64,000 nucleotides of DNA, taken from positions 2,902,501 through 2,966,500 of the forward strand of contig NZ_CP110128.1 of the NCBI RefSeq assembly GCF_028471945.1. The letters run 5' to 3'. Position 1 is the stretch's first letter; each line of letters starts with the position of its first letter. The translations under genes were made by a program, and so were the position numbers. The notes under the pieces are model-generated. The model worked only from the letters and a program-made list of their open reading frames with translations, searched no databases and was not told the origin of the DNA. Source of the DNA: Pseudomonas sp. WJP1 (lineage in GTDB: Bacteria; Pseudomonadota; Gammaproteobacteria; Pseudomonadales; Pseudomonadaceae). Positions 16,544 to 25,756 of the stretch are shown here, in pieces.

Positions 16544-17722
16544 ATGACGGCATTGTTTGAAATGCGAATCAGGCTCGGCGGCGATCCAACTGCCTTCAGT
16601 GAGTTCAAGGCGCTGCGTGAAGAGTTGGCCAAACTGAGTCATCCGGCCTGCCCGGATGTGGATTGGGCCACGGTGGAGCAGTTGTGCCTGGCGTTGTTCC
16701 AGCGCAACGGGGCGGAGCTGCAAACGGCCGCTGCGTTCGCACTGGCCCGCAGTCACCTGCACGGCGTGGAGGGTATGGCTCAGGGGATCGCGTTGATCGA
16801 GGCGCTCGTCGGTGAATGGGCAAACCTGTGGCCGGCGATGGAGTCGGCGCGGCTGGAAATCCTGGCCTGGCTGTTCGCGCGCCTGCAGCCGCTGTTGCGT
16901 GGCCTGCAGCTGCAACCCTGGAGCCTGCCTGCGATCGCCCAACTGGGCGCTGGGCTGGAGCGCCTGCACACACGACTGGATCGGCAGCTTCAGCATCCGC
17001 CAGGGGCATTGCAAACCCTGCGTCAGCAAGTCGAAAGCCTGCTGCAGAGACTGGCACAGCCCCATGCACAGCCCCATGTGTTGTTCGACCCGGTGGCGTT
17101 GTCGACGAGACTGCCGCCACCGCCCCAGGTGATGCCGGTGGTGATCCTGCCGACGCCGCCGATGCCCGAAGTGCTGGCTCAGAAAAAGGCCCATCGGCTC
17201 AGCCCTTGGTTATTCGCCGCCGTCGCGACAATCACCTTGGCCGCGGGTGCTTTCTGGACGGCCTGGCTGGTGAGCCCGGACAAGGATGGCGTGAATCGCC
17301 TCGCCAGTGTCTTCCAGGCGCCACCAACTGTGCCCGAGCCCGTACGCCTGGACAGCCTGTCCCTGTTCGCCCCCGGCAGCGCCGAACTCAAGCCCGGCTC
17401 GACCAAGGTCCTGATCAGCGCCCTGGTCGACATCAAGGCCCAACCGGACTGGTTGATCGTCATCGCCGGGCACAGCGATGCCAAGGGCAATGCCGAGCAA
17501 AATTTGCAGCTGTCCCATGCTCGCGCTTCAGCCGTGCGCGGCTGGATGCAGCGAATGGGCGATATCCCCGACAGTTGCTTCGCAGTCCAGGGCTTTGCCG
17601 ACAGCCAGCCAATCGCAAGCAACGACAGCGAGGCCGGGCGTGCGGCTAACCGGCGTGTCGATATCCAGTTGGTGCCTCAAGCAGGCGCCTGCGGGAAACC
17701 GGGCGAGCGGGTGCAGTCATAG
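16544..17722 (+). CDS. TssA-like (ImpA-N) protein with transmembrane segment and OmpA domain
   Basis: A 392-residue protein. Residues 1-105 resemble the ImpA-N domain of type VI TssA-family proteins (FKALREELAK, LCLALFQRNGAELQTAAAFALA, then GEWANLWPA). A proline-rich linker (190-210) leads to one membrane span (about 220-243) and a periplasmic OmpA/MotB peptidoglycan-binding domain (272-377: GHSDAKGN, LSHARASAVRGW, GRAANRRVDI). TssA-related proteins anchored in the inner membrane exist in some type VI systems, but the OmpA tail adds a wall anchor. It is 15 bases after tssE. With tssK, tssL and tssM missing here, its role without a full machine is unclear. Confidence 0.75.
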   Translation: MTALFEMRIRLGGDPTAFSEFKALREELAKLSHPACPDVDWATVEQLCLALFQRNGAELQTAAAFALARSHLHGVEGMAQGIALIEALVGEWANLWPAMESARLEILAWLFARLQPLLRGLQLQPWSLPAIAQLGAGLERLHTRLDRQLQHPPGALQTLRQQVESLLQRLAQPHAQPHVLFDPVALSTRLPPPPQVMPVVILPTPPMPEVLAQKKAHRLSPWLFAAVATITLAAGAFWTAWLVSPDKDGVNRLASVFQAPPTVPEPVRLDSLSLFAPGSAELKPGSTKVLISALVDIKAQPDWLIVIAGHSDAKGNAEQNLQLSHARASAVRGWMQRMGDIPDSCFAVQGFADSQPIASNDSEAGRAANRRVDIQLVPQAGACGKPGERVQS

Positions 17723-17830
17723 CAATCATTCATTCCCTCGATACCCATCATTAAAGAATGCAAGTTCTGTTTTTCCGCCAAGGGAGGAAGATAGCGTCAT
17801 ACCGATCTCGCCATTGAAGGAATAAGCGCG

Positions 17831-18499
17831 ATGAGAATCTCGACCCTGCTGGCCTTTTTCGCCGTGTTCAGTGCTGGCGTGGCGGCCACCACACCGGTCG
17901 TTGCTGCCGATGCGGCCTGCCGTTTCCTGCCGATTGCCGACAGCACTGTGCGTTTGCAACACACGCAAAAGGTGGCGGTGCTCTACAGCGAGAACACCCT
18001 CAACACCCAGCAATACCTCGAGAGCTACCACGCCGTGGCAGTGAAGGGGGCGCAGAACCCCGGGCTGGATTCACGGATCAGCCAGGCGTTCGTCGACAGC
18101 TCCGACCCGCAGCGGGCGATTGGCTGGTTGATGGCGTCGTTGCAGAAGGAGTTCGCAGCGGTGACCGTCTACGACAACCTCGATGCGGCGCTGCAGGCTC
18201 ATCCGGACGTGGTGGTGATGCTCGACACCTACAGTCGCCTGGTGTCCAAACGCAACAACCAGGTTGAGGCGCGGTTCATGGCCAGGTTCTACGATGCGAA
18301 CCTGCAATACATCGGCCAGGCGCAAGGCTCACGTGCCGAGCAGATGCCTTCGGTGTGGGTGCATGGCAAGGCCGCGCCGCAGATTGCCGCGCAGATCAAT
18401 CAGCAGACCGCGTTGCAAGTGAACGCGTTGAAACAGTTCGATGCGTCGTTGAAGACACTGGTGACGGCAGGCCATGTGGATCATGTGGCAAGCAACTGA
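17831..18499 (+). CDS. Hypothetical exported protein downstream of type VI remnant
   Basis: A 222-residue protein with a Sec signal peptide (residues 1 to about 25, ending VVAADA). The mature part starts CRFLPIADSTVRLQHTQKVA and contains VTVYDNLDAALQAHPDVVVMLDTYS, an alpha-beta pattern. No lipobox is clear because the cysteine follows a normal AxA-type cleavage site by two residues. Family not recognised. It lies 108 bases after the TssA-OmpA gene on the same strand and converges with napC. A periplasmic or outer-membrane partner of the upstream cluster is possible but unsupported. Confidence 0.6.
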   Translation: MRISTLLAFFAVFSAGVAATTPVVAADAACRFLPIADSTVRLQHTQKVAVLYSENTLNTQQYLESYHAVAVKGAQNPGLDSRISQAFVDSSDPQRAIGWLMASLQKEFAAVTVYDNLDAALQAHPDVVVMLDTYSRLVSKRNNQVEARFMARFYDANLQYIGQAQGSRAEQMPSVWVHGKAAPQIAAQINQQTALQVNALKQFDASLKTLVTAGHVDHVASN

Positions 18500-18503
18500 A
18501 CCG

Positions 18504-19100
18504 CTACCAGCCCTTGACGCCGCTCATATCCGGTAGCTTGTGCGCAATGCCCTTGTGGCAGTCGATGCAGGTGGCTTCGCCCTTGGCCAATGACGTCGAA
18601 TGCATGGCCGCCGCCCGTTTGCCCTGGCGGGTAAAGTCCATGAATTCGAAGTTGTGGCAGTTGCGGCATTCGCGTGAGTCGTTGGCCTTGAGCCTGGCCC
18701 ATTCGTGTTCCGCCAGTTCACGGCGCAGGGCGAGGAATTTGTCGCGGGTGTCGATGGTGCCGAACAGCTTGCCCCAGACTTCCTTCGAGGCCTGCATCTT
18801 GCGTGCGATCTTGTGCGTCCATTCGTGGGGTACGTGGCAATCCGGGCAACTGGCGCGCACCCCCGAGCGGTTGGTGTAGTGGATGGTGTCCTGCAATTCG
18901 ACAAACACGTTGTCGCGCATCTCGTGGCAGGAAATGCAGAATTTCTCGGTGTTCGTCAGCTCCAGTGCCGTGTTGAACCCACCCCAGAAAATGATCCCGG
19001 CGATAAAACCGCCCAGGGTCAGAAACCCCAGGCTGAAATAAACGCTCGGCCGACAGAGGATGCCCCAGTAGTCCTTAAGCAGGGCGAACAGTGCTTTCAT
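18504..19100 (-). CDS. napC: Periplasmic nitrate reductase electron donor, tetraheme cytochrome NapC
   Basis: A 198-residue NapC/NirT cytochrome. One N-terminal membrane anchor (about residues 18-42) is followed by four CxxCH heme sites: CISCH, CPDCH, CRNCH and CIDCH. NapC takes electrons from quinol in the inner membrane and passes them to NapAB in the periplasm. It is the last gene of napEDABC, starting nine bases downstream of the napB stop, and converges with the hypothetical exported gene, whose stop is four bases away. Confidence 0.93.
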   Translation of the reverse strand: MKALFALLKDYWGILCRPSVYFSLGFLTLGGFIAGIIFWGGFNTALELTNTEKFCISCHEMRDNVFVELQDTIHYTNRSGVRASCPDCHVPHEWTHKIARKMQASKEVWGKLFGTIDTRDKFLALRRELAEHEWARLKANDSRECRNCHNFEFMDFTRQGKRAAAMHSTSLAKGEATCIDCHKGIAHKLPDMSGVKGW

Positions 19101-19109
19101 GGCGCCTCC

Positions 19110-19595
19110 TCAACGTTTCTGCGCGGCGTTGGCGTCGTCTTGCAGGATTTTGTCGATGGTCTCGAAGCTGTTGCCCACCAGCGGCAGCACATCTTTTTGC
19201 GGCACATGGCACTGGTTGCAGAAGTAGCGACGCGGTGAGACAGCCGCCAGCGCCTGGCCGTCGCGGTCCATGTAGTGGGTGATGCTGATCATCGTCGCCT
19301 GGCTGCGCGCACTGTTGGCCCGGCTGTGGCAGGACAGGCACTTGTTGCCGTTCTTGTCGATCTGGTAGCCGCGAATGCTGTGGGGAATGGTCGGCGGTTG
19401 GTCAGGGTAGTTGCGCTCGCGCTTGAGGTCCTTGTTTTCATCGTCGGCCAGGGGCGGCGCAGGGGCGTTTTGCGTCAGGGTGCCGCCGGGCCGGCGTCCG
19501 TCCGGGCCCGGTGCATCGAGGGGGTAATCAACCTCGGCGGCAATGACCGCGCCGATCACAGCGAGCAGGAACAACGGCAGGATGCGAAAACTCAT
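19110..19595 (-). CDS. napB: Periplasmic nitrate reductase diheme subunit NapB
   Basis: A 161-residue diheme cytochrome c with a signal peptide (MSFRILPLFLLAVIGAVIAA) and two heme sites, CLSCH and CNQCH, each with distal histidines in IPHSIRGYQ and SITHYMDRD. It shuttles electrons from NapC to the catalytic NapA. ATG at 19595 is preceded by TTGAGGAGAACCGCC; the frame extends 16 codons further into napA without support. It begins 11 bases after the napA stop. Confidence 0.93.
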   Translation of the reverse strand: MSFRILPLFLLAVIGAVIAAEVDYPLDAPGPDGRRPGGTLTQNAPAPPLADDENKDLKRERNYPDQPPTIPHSIRGYQIDKNGNKCLSCHSRANSARSQATMISITHYMDRDGQALAAVSPRRYFCNQCHVPQKDVLPLVGNSFETIDKILQDDANAAQKR

Positions 19596-19606
19596 GGCGG
19601 TTCTCC

Positions 19607-22111
19607 TCAAGCCACGCTGATCAACTCGATGCGGATCGCGCATTTCTTGTAGTCGGTCTGCTTGGAGATCGGGTCGGTGGCGTCGAGCGTGACCTTGTTG
19701 ATCAGCTTGTTGGCATCGAAAAACGGCACGAACACCAGGCCGCGGGGCGGTTTGTTGCGCCCGCGGGTTTCGATGCGGGCGCGGATCTCGCCGCGGCGGC
19801 TGATCAGCTTCACTTCACTGCCACGACGAGCGCTCATGGCCTTGGCGTCCTCGGGGTGCATGTAGACCAGTGCGTCCGGCACGGCTTTGTACAGTTCTTC
19901 CACCCGTTGGGTCATGGTGCCCGTATGCCAGTGCTCAAGGACCCGGCCGGTGCTCAGCCAGAACGGGTAGTCGGCGTCCGGGGCTTCGGCCGGTGGCTCG
20001 TAGGGCAGGGCGAAGATGATCGCCTTCTTGTCCGGGTAGCCGTAGAACTGCACTTCGCTGCCGGTTTCCACGTAGGGGTCGAGCCCCTCGCGGTAGCGCC
20101 AGCGGGTTTCCTTGCCGTCGACCACCGGCCAGCGCAGGCCGCGTTCGCTGTGGTAACGGTCGAAGGCCGCGAGGTCATGGCCATGACCGCGACCGAACTG
20201 CGCGTACTCCTCGAACAGACCCTTTTGCAGGTAGAAACCAAAGGCCTTGGCTTCATCGTTCTTGTAGCCGGTCTCGATCTGCTCGACGGGAAACTCGTCG
20301 ACCTGGCCGTTCTTGAACAACACCTCGAATAGGGTTTTGCCCTTGTACTCCGGGGCCTTGGCCAGTAACTCCGCGGGCCAGGTTTCATCGGTCTTGAAGC
20401 GCTTGGAAAACTCCACCAATTGCCACAAGTCGGACTTGGCATCCCCCGGTGCGCTGACCAACTGATGCCAGAACTGCGTGCGGCGCTCGGCGTTGCCAAA
20501 GGCGCCTTCCTTTTCCACCCACATGGCGCTGGGCAGGATCAGGTCGGCGGCCTGGGCGGAAACGGTGGGGTAGACGTCGGAGACGATCACGAAGTTGTCC
20601 GGGTTGCGCCAGCCCGGCAAGACTTCCTGCATGATGTTGGGCCCGGCCTGCATGTTGTTGCTGGCCTGGGTCCAGTAGACGTTGAGCACGCCGTCCTTGA
20701 GCATGCGGCTCTGTTGTACCGCATGAAAGCCGACTTTCTCCTGGATGGTGCCGGCCGGCAGCTTCCAGATTTTTTCCGCAGTGGCGCGGTGCTTGGGGTT
20801 GGTCACCACCAGGTCGGCGGGCAGGCGGTGGGAAAACGTCCCGACCTCGCGAGCGGTGCCACAGGCCGACGGCTGGCCGGTCAACGAGAAAGGGCTGTTG
20901 CCCGGTTCGCTGATCTTGCCCGTGAGCAAATGGATGTTGTAGATCAGGTTGTTGGCCCAGACTCCGCGGGTGTGCTGGTTGAAGCCCATGGTCCAGAACG
21001 ACACGACCTTGCGATTGGGATCGGCATAGAGTTCGGCCAGGGCCTTGATGCGTTCAGGCGCCACCCCGGTCTCCTTGGCGGTGCGTTCCAGGGTGTAGGG
21101 TTTGACGAACGCAGCGAACTGCTCGAAAGACATGTCCGTCCAGGTATTGGCCTTGTCGGCATTCTTCGCCTGTTTTTCCAGCGGGTCATCCGGGCGCAAG
21201 CCGTAGCCGATATCGTCGGCGCCCTTGGCGAAGCGCGTGTGCTTGCTGATGAAGTCCTGGTTGACCGCGCCGCTTTCAATGATGTGGTTGGCGATGTAGT
21301 TGAGGATCAACAGGTCGGTTTGCGGCTTGAACACCATGGGGATGTCGGCCAGTTCGAAGCTGCGGTGTTCGAAGGTCGACAACACCGCGACTTTCACGTG
21401 CGGATAGCTCAGGCGCCGGTCGGTGACCCGGCTCCACAGGATCGGATGCATCTCCGCCATGTTCGAGCCCCACAGCACAAAGGCGTCGGTGGCTTCGATG
21501 TCGTCGTAGCAACCCATCGGCTCATCCGCACCAAAGGTGCGCATGAAACCCATCACCGCCGAGGCCATGCAATGACGGGCATTGGGGTCGATGTTGTTGC
21601 TGCGAAAGCCGGCCTTCATCAGTTTGTTGGCGGCGTAGCCTTCCCACACCGTCCATTGTCCCGAGCCGAACATGCCGACCGATTCGGGCCCTTTGTTTTT
21701 CAGGGCCTGCTTGAATTTTTCTTCCATGATGTCGAAGGCCTTGTCCCAACTGATTGGCTGGAACTCGCCTTGCTTGTCGTACTGGCCGTTTTTCATGCGC
21801 AGCAGTGGCTGGGTCAGGCGGTCGACGCCGTACATGATCTTGGACAGGAAATAGCCCTTCACACAGTTCAGCCCGCGATTCACCTCGGCCTTGACGTCGC
21901 CATGGGTGGCGACCACCCGGTTGTCCCGGGTCGCGACCATCACGCTGCAGCCGGTGCCGCAGAAGCGGCAGGGCGCCTTGTTCCAGTCCAGGGTGACCAT
22001 GTCCGCTTCGGTGACCAGGTTGCTGGCGGTGGTGAATATCGGCAGGCCGGCCGCGGAGGCTGCAATGGCGGCGGCCTGGGCCTTGACGAATGCTCGGCGC
22101 GACATGCTCAT
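19607..22111 (-). CDS. napA: Periplasmic nitrate reductase catalytic subunit NapA
   Basis: An 834-residue molybdoprotein of standard NapA length. It starts with a twin-arginine signal (SRRAFVK at residues 4-10). The [4Fe-4S] ligands are C48, C51, C55 and C83, and the molybdenum cysteine is C181 in [12 protein letters not shown]. It reduces nitrate to nitrite in the periplasm without direct proton pumping, used for redox balancing or aerobic denitrification. The start overlaps the napD stop by four bases (ATGA). Confidence 0.96.
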   Translation of the reverse strand: MSMSRRAFVKAQAAAIAASAAGLPIFTTASNLVTEADMVTLDWNKAPCRFCGTGCSVMVATRDNRVVATHGDVKAEVNRGLNCVKGYFLSKIMYGVDRLTQPLLRMKNGQYDKQGEFQPISWDKAFDIMEEKFKQALKNKGPESVGMFGSGQWTVWEGYAANKLMKAGFRSNNIDPNARHCMASAVMGFMRTFGADEPMGCYDDIEATDAFVLWGSNMAEMHPILWSRVTDRRLSYPHVKVAVLSTFEHRSFELADIPMVFKPQTDLLILNYIANHIIESGAVNQDFISKHTRFAKGADDIGYGLRPDDPLEKQAKNADKANTWTDMSFEQFAAFVKPYTLERTAKETGVAPERIKALAELYADPNRKVVSFWTMGFNQHTRGVWANNLIYNIHLLTGKISEPGNSPFSLTGQPSACGTAREVGTFSHRLPADLVVTNPKHRATAEKIWKLPAGTIQEKVGFHAVQQSRMLKDGVLNVYWTQASNNMQAGPNIMQEVLPGWRNPDNFVIVSDVYPTVSAQAADLILPSAMWVEKEGAFGNAERRTQFWHQLVSAPGDAKSDLWQLVEFSKRFKTDETWPAELLAKAPEYKGKTLFEVLFKNGQVDEFPVEQIETGYKNDEAKAFGFYLQKGLFEEYAQFGRGHGHDLAAFDRYHSERGLRWPVVDGKETRWRYREGLDPYVETGSEVQFYGYPDKKAIIFALPYEPPAEAPDADYPFWLSTGRVLEHWHTGTMTQRVEELYKAVPDALVYMHPEDAKAMSARRGSEVKLISRRGEIRARIETRGRNKPPRGLVFVPFFDANKLINKVTLDATDPISKQTDYKKCAIRIELISVA

Positions 22112-22368
22112 TGGCTGTCTCCCGCGGAATCGAGAATTTCGTGATAGATCAGCGCAGCGTTGAGCACGCCCGGCAGATTGCTGATTTGTTCGATGCGTTG
22201 CAGGATCTGGTTTTCGTGTACGGTCTCAAGGACTACCACCAGTTTCCCGGCAGCACTTTCCTGATGCAGTTCCACGCCTTCCAATAGACGCAGGTTGGCT
22301 TTGACGGCGTCGAAAAGTTCGGGGCGGGCATGTACCACAAGGCTGGCTATATGCAGGGCTTCGTCCAT
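22108..22368 (-). CDS. napD: NapA maturation chaperone NapD
   Basis: An 86-residue cytoplasmic protein that in known systems binds the twin-arginine signal of NapA before export. [21 protein letters not shown] and the small ferredoxin-like alpha-beta pattern fit the family. The ATG at 22368 (MDEALHIA) follows TTGGAGTCGCCC. It overlaps napA by four bases and follows napE by 31 bases. Confidence 0.9.
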   Translation of the reverse strand: MDEALHIASLVVHARPELFDAVKANLRLLEGVELHQESAAGKLVVVLETVHENQILQRIEQISNLPGVLNAALIYHEILDSAGDSQ

Positions 22369-22399
22369 GGGCGACTCCAACAGGCTCTGATCGAGTTTT

Positions 22400-22567
22400 T
22401 TAGTTGGGCGGCCCGGGCGGGCCGTAGAGCATTTGGAAAAACCAGATAATGAAACCGTAACCGCCGACGATAGCGACCGAAAGTAGCGGAAAAAGGCAGA
22501 CAACAAGAAACAGGAACAGCCGCATTTCCTTGCGTCGCTGCGGTTTTTGCTCTTGAGTCAATGACAT
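22400..22567 (-). CDS. napE: NapE, small membrane subunit
   Basis: A 55-residue protein starting MSLTQEQKPQRRKEMRLFLF and carrying one long membrane span (VVCLFPLLSVAIVGGYGFII) then WFFQMLYGPPGPPN. The KKxE..LFLFLxVCLFPLLS pattern, followed by GGYGFIIWF and a short Gly-Pro tail, is the NapE family. Start at 22567 follows GGAGCGCACTCC weakly. It is the first gene of the operon; its function is not well defined. No napF lies between it and napD. Confidence 0.88.
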   Translation of the reverse strand: MSLTQEQKPQRRKEMRLFLFLVVCLFPLLSVAIVGGYGFIIWFFQMLYGPPGPPN

Positions 22568-22742
22568 GGAGTGCGCTCCAGCCGAACGTGCACTCAGACT
22601 AGATCACGGAATTTTGAAGGGTTAAGTTACGGCGTTGTTTATCGACCAGCGGTGGCCAATATGCAGAGTTCTGTAATAACCAGTTATAACGCTTAGCGTT
22701 GTTACAGCGTTAAGTTTGCGGCGTGTTGGTATATGTTCTTAT

Positions 22743-22757
22743 TTGATAATTATTCAA
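22743..22757. promoter_or_regulatory. Imperfect FNR/Anr-like palindrome upstream of nap
   Basis: TTGATAATTATTCAA is a near-palindrome with TTGA/TCAA ends, but its spacing is one base longer than the TTGAT-N4-ATCAA consensus. It lies about 175 bases upstream of napE and just after the serine hydrolase stop (22765). A role in oxygen control of nap is possible but weak. Confidence 0.3.
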
Positions 22758-22764
22758 CTTTTGA

Positions 22765-23655
22765 TTATTTGTCATTTTTTCCAAAGGCCGATAAGTGCTT
22801 TACAACTTCGGCTTCGACAGCCCCTTCGTTGGCACCCTCATCAAACACAGCGCAGCAACTCGCGATGTTGTCGTCACTAACCCATTGATAGACCGCCACG
22901 ACACTCCCCGGCCCGACTCCGGTGTGACCGCTCAAGGTTCGTTGACCTTCAACACCACCACGCATCAACCCGAGGCCATAACCAGGGGACGTCCAAGGAC
23001 GGCCGGGAATCGGCCCACCGAGGGTGCGCACGGTCTGCATTTGCAGGAGCAGGGATTGCGGCAGCAAGTCGCCGCCCAATAGCCGGTCCAGGCAAAGGGC
23101 TGCCTCAGCGAGTGGGCCCACCAGCAACCCGTGATAGACCCAACCTGGGTCGTAGGCGGATGCGGCGCCCATCTTTACGCCTGCCAGATCGGCCTGTGTT
23201 CTGGCGAGGCGAGCCCGGGACAAACCAAGAGGAGCAAACACCCGTTGTGTCAGTGCGTCTGCGAGTGGGAGGCCTGTGGTGCGTTCAATCAGCCTTGCGA
23301 TGAACAGGTAGCCGACGTTGGAGTAACGCCAACCGTCTCCCGGCGTGTAGCGCAAGCGGGAGGCATCGAGACGTTGCAGCATGTCATCCGCCGACCAGGC
23401 AGCTTCATTACCAGCGACCGCAGCGTGGTAATCAGCGAGTTCTGAATAGTCCGCCAGCCCGGCCTCATGCCGTAGCAACTGGCGCAGGGTAAACGGTCCT
23501 TCGGCGACCCTGTCATCCAGGCTGACCAGCCGGTCGCGCACCACTGTCAGGGCTGCCGCCGCGAGCACGGTTTTGCTGAAGCTCCACCAGGGCACCGTTG
23601 TATCCGGCTGTTCAGGCGTGAGAAGGGCGCCGTTCGATACAAGGGCAAAAAGCAT
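22765..23655 (-). CDS. Serine hydrolase, beta-lactamase/penicillin-binding-protein family
   Basis: A 296-residue member of the class C beta-lactamase/esterase family. The nucleophile motif is S25-F-S-K28, the second motif Y111-S-N113, and an HTG triad stands in SGHTGVGPGS near residue 243. It lacks a signal peptide and begins unusually close to the SxxK motif, so it may be a short cytosolic esterase or peptidase rather than an antibiotic-degrading enzyme. It runs toward nap on the same strand but is 197 bases away. A possible 22-residue leader-like frame lies just upstream. Confidence 0.78.
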   Translation of the reverse strand: MLFALVSNGALLTPEQPDTTVPWWSFSKTVLAAAALTVVRDRLVSLDDRVAEGPFTLRQLLRHEAGLADYSELADYHAAVAGNEAAWSADDMLQRLDASRLRYTPGDGWRYSNVGYLFIARLIERTTGLPLADALTQRVFAPLGLSRARLARTQADLAGVKMGAASAYDPGWVYHGLLVGPLAEAALCLDRLLGGDLLPQSLLLQMQTVRTLGGPIPGRPWTSPGYGLGLMRGGVEGQRTLSGHTGVGPGSVVAVYQWVSDDNIASCCAVFDEGANEGAVEAEVVKHLSAFGKNDK

Positions 23656-23694
23656 GGGTCGACTCTGGATGGAAAGGGAGCGCGCTGACGCGAA

Positions 23695-23763
23695 TCAGGT
23701 GTGCACCAACGCGATGGTGAATGAAACCACGATCATGCAGGCAAAGGCGAAATTTAGATTCAT
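23695..23763 (-). CDS. Possible very small hydrophobic protein
   Basis: A 22-codon frame reading MNLNFAFACMIVVSFTIALV followed by HT and stop. It has GGATGG before the ATG and is almost entirely a single membrane-span-like sequence. It ends 40 bases before the serine hydrolase start on the same strand. Hydrophobic composition is not enough to prove expression, so confidence is low. Confidence 0.3.
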   Translation of the reverse strand: MNLNFAFACMIVVSFTIALVHT

Positions 23764-23899
23764 GTCGTTTCCATCCGTGACAGGGGTGATGGCGCTCATC
23801 TTGAACAGGTCCGGCGCAAATAAAAAATTCGGCTTGGTGATTTGAAAGATCGAAGGAATTGATAGCTGGCCCGCGAGTCGTGTCTTGCGTCACTGAAAT

Positions 23900-23933
23900 C
23901 CAACTGTGGCGACGAGCAGGCTCCCACAGTTGG
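23900..23933. repeat. Single REP palindrome
   Basis: CCAACTGTGG..CCACAGTTGG arms flank the GACGAGCAGGCTC core, a solitary REP-type unit between the broken oxidase gene and the small frame. It may double as a terminator hairpin for the minus-strand oxidase remnant downstream region. Confidence 0.65.
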
Positions 23934-23951
23934 AATTTGGCCGTCGCACTA

Positions 23952-25181
23952 TCAGCGTAGTCGCTCCAGCATCTGGTAGTACCACATGCCCGCTGCCAGC
24001 ATCGGGTTACCGAGCAGGTCGCCCATGGGCACGCGGATGTGCTGGCAGGCGGCGAAGGTGTCGTACTGCGCAAGCTGCCCGGTGATCGCGCGGCCCATGA
24101 TTTCGCCCATGATGTGGGTGGTGGCGATGCCGTGCCCGGAGTAGCCCTGGCAGTACCAGACGTTGTCCGAGAGTTTGCCCAGTTGCGGGATGCGGTTGAT
24201 CACGATGCCCATCGCGCAGCTCCACTGGTAATCGATGGCCACGCCTTTGAGTGCCGGGAACGTCTGTTCGATGCACGGGCGCAACTCGGCGGCGATGTCG
24301 CGCGAATCCTTGCCGCTGTAGTTGGCGCCACCACCGAACAACAGGCGGCCGTCGGCGGTCAGGCGGTAGTAGTCGAGCACGAAGCGGCAGTCGTAGACGG
24401 CGAGGTCTTCAGGGTTGATCTGCCGGGCCAGGTCTCCCAGGGGCGCCGTGGTGACGATGCCGCCCATGGCCGGGAAGATCTTGCCCTTGAGTTTGCCCGG
24501 TTCGAGTTTGTGGTAGACGTCACCGGCCAGCAGGACTTGATTGGCGTCGATGCGGCCGTGGGCGGTGCGTACGCCTGGCTTGTCACCGTGAATGATCTCC
24601 AGCACTTCGCTGTTTTCGAAGATCAACGCACCGAGACTTTCCGCTGCCCGGGCTTCACCGATGCACAGGTTGAGCGGGTGCAGGTGCATGTTGCTCGTGT
24701 TCTTGATCGCGCCGTGGTAGAGGTCGCTCTGCAGCAGATCACGTACCTGGCTGCGGTCGAGCAGGCTGACATCGTCACCCATGCCCCGGCGCAGCGCTTC
24801 GTCGTAGTCCTTGCGCAAACCGTCCATGTGGCTCGGCTTGTACGCTGCGTGCAGGTGACCGTGCTTGAGGTCGCAGGCAATGCCGTATTTTTCCACCCGT
24901 TGCTCGATGATCTGGTGCCCGCGCCAGCGCAGGTGCCAGATGAAATCGTCGACTTCGTCGCCGAGGGTGCGGCGCATCTGTTTACGCATGGCTTCGTCGC
25001 CGGAAAGGCTGCCGGTGGTCCAGCTTATCCGACCCAGGCGATGTTGACTTGCCGAATAGTCAACAGATGCTGAGCCGTGTTCAAAGCGTGTCCCCAGAGG
25101 CGTAATGAAGTGGGGTGAAGGGATGAGGTCTGTGAGGCAGAAGCATGATTTCTTGTGCGAGTAACGCGTCGCAGGCACCAA
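23952..25181 (-). pseudogene. 5'-truncated FAD-dependent amine/amino-acid oxidase (DAO family)
   Basis: The frame (409 codons) carries the middle and C-terminal part of a PuuB-like oxidoreductase: SGDEAMRKQMRRTLGDEVDD, IACDLKHGHLHAA, HLHPLNLCIGEA, FGGGANYSGKDSRD and YCQGYSGHGIATTHIMGE. The N-terminal FAD-binding GxGxxG motif, the glutamate strand end and the GASGRNGG segment, expected in the first 90 residues, are absent. Homology appears to begin near residue 56 (about base 25013), preceded by unrelated sequence. Without the dinucleotide fold the product cannot bind FAD normally, so this is called a pseudogene created by an insertion or deletion at the accessory-region edge. Confidence 0.72.
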
Positions 25182-25336
25182 AAGAATCTCAAGCCTAGCC
25201 GTGTATCGCCTGAAATGAACGACTCAGATTGAAGGCTGTTCTACCGTACAAACTCCGGAGAATCGACATATACGACGATACAAAGCTTGAGGCGTTTTCC
25301 GCTTTTCATGACTTACTGGTAACGCCAGAAGTTCGG

Positions 25337-25543
25337 ATGAATGCACAAGAGCAGTATGAAGAATTGATTCGACTTGCTGACAGTTTTCATGCGAGGGGAG
25401 TTATAAATCAGGAAGAGCGCCGATCCTTAATTGAGGTGGCGACAGTGGCCTATGCACGGGCTGTTGAGGGCGCAGGAAGTGGATTCGGATTCTATATCGG
25501 TGCTGGCAGACCAGGACGCTCTACGATGAAACGACCTATTTGA
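25337..25543 (+). CDS. Small hypothetical protein
   Basis: A 68-residue frame from MNAQEQYEELIRLADSFHAR through RRSLIEVATVAYARAVEGAG. It is helix-rich and soluble with no recognised domain. The frame is open back to a TTG at 25229, but ATG 25337 is the first good start although its ribosome-binding site is weak. It lies at the edge of the accessory region, next to the breakpoint of the truncated oxidase. It could be a genuine small Pseudomonas protein or the start of a decayed gene. Confidence 0.42.
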   Translation: MNAQEQYEELIRLADSFHARGVINQEERRSLIEVATVAYARAVEGAGSGFGFYIGAGRPGRSTMKRPI

Positions 25544-25756
25544 ATGCCTTGAGGAAGCGCGGTTCACCGCTCCTGAAGAACTTCGATTTAGGTTGACTGA
25601 CTTCCTCAGGCGTGAAGCTGCCGGTCAGCAGCGGCAGAAATCGGCCAGAAGCGTATGCTCGGACCAATCTGACTTCAGCCGAATGCGTCGTTCGTCGCAA
25701 AGGCATAAAGCTCCCCAGGCGCCGTTAATGGGACACGTGGGGCAGGTGACTAACCT
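25544..25756 (+). other. Possible frameshifted gene remnant
   Basis: No intact gene. Within 25535-25660 one frame reads FECLEEARFTAPEELRFRLT then DFLRREA, with charged amphipathic character typical of coding DNA, but has no start and is out of frame with the preceding small gene. It may be a decayed 3' portion of a former gene. Confidence 0.3.

Noticed and set aside
20420..22144. 574-codon plus-strand open frame opposite napA
   Set aside because: Antisense to napA, His/Val-rich shadow composition.
22743..22757. A definite Anr/FNR site controlling nap
   Set aside because: The half-sites are spaced one base too far and the distance to napE is long; kept only as a low-confidence feature.
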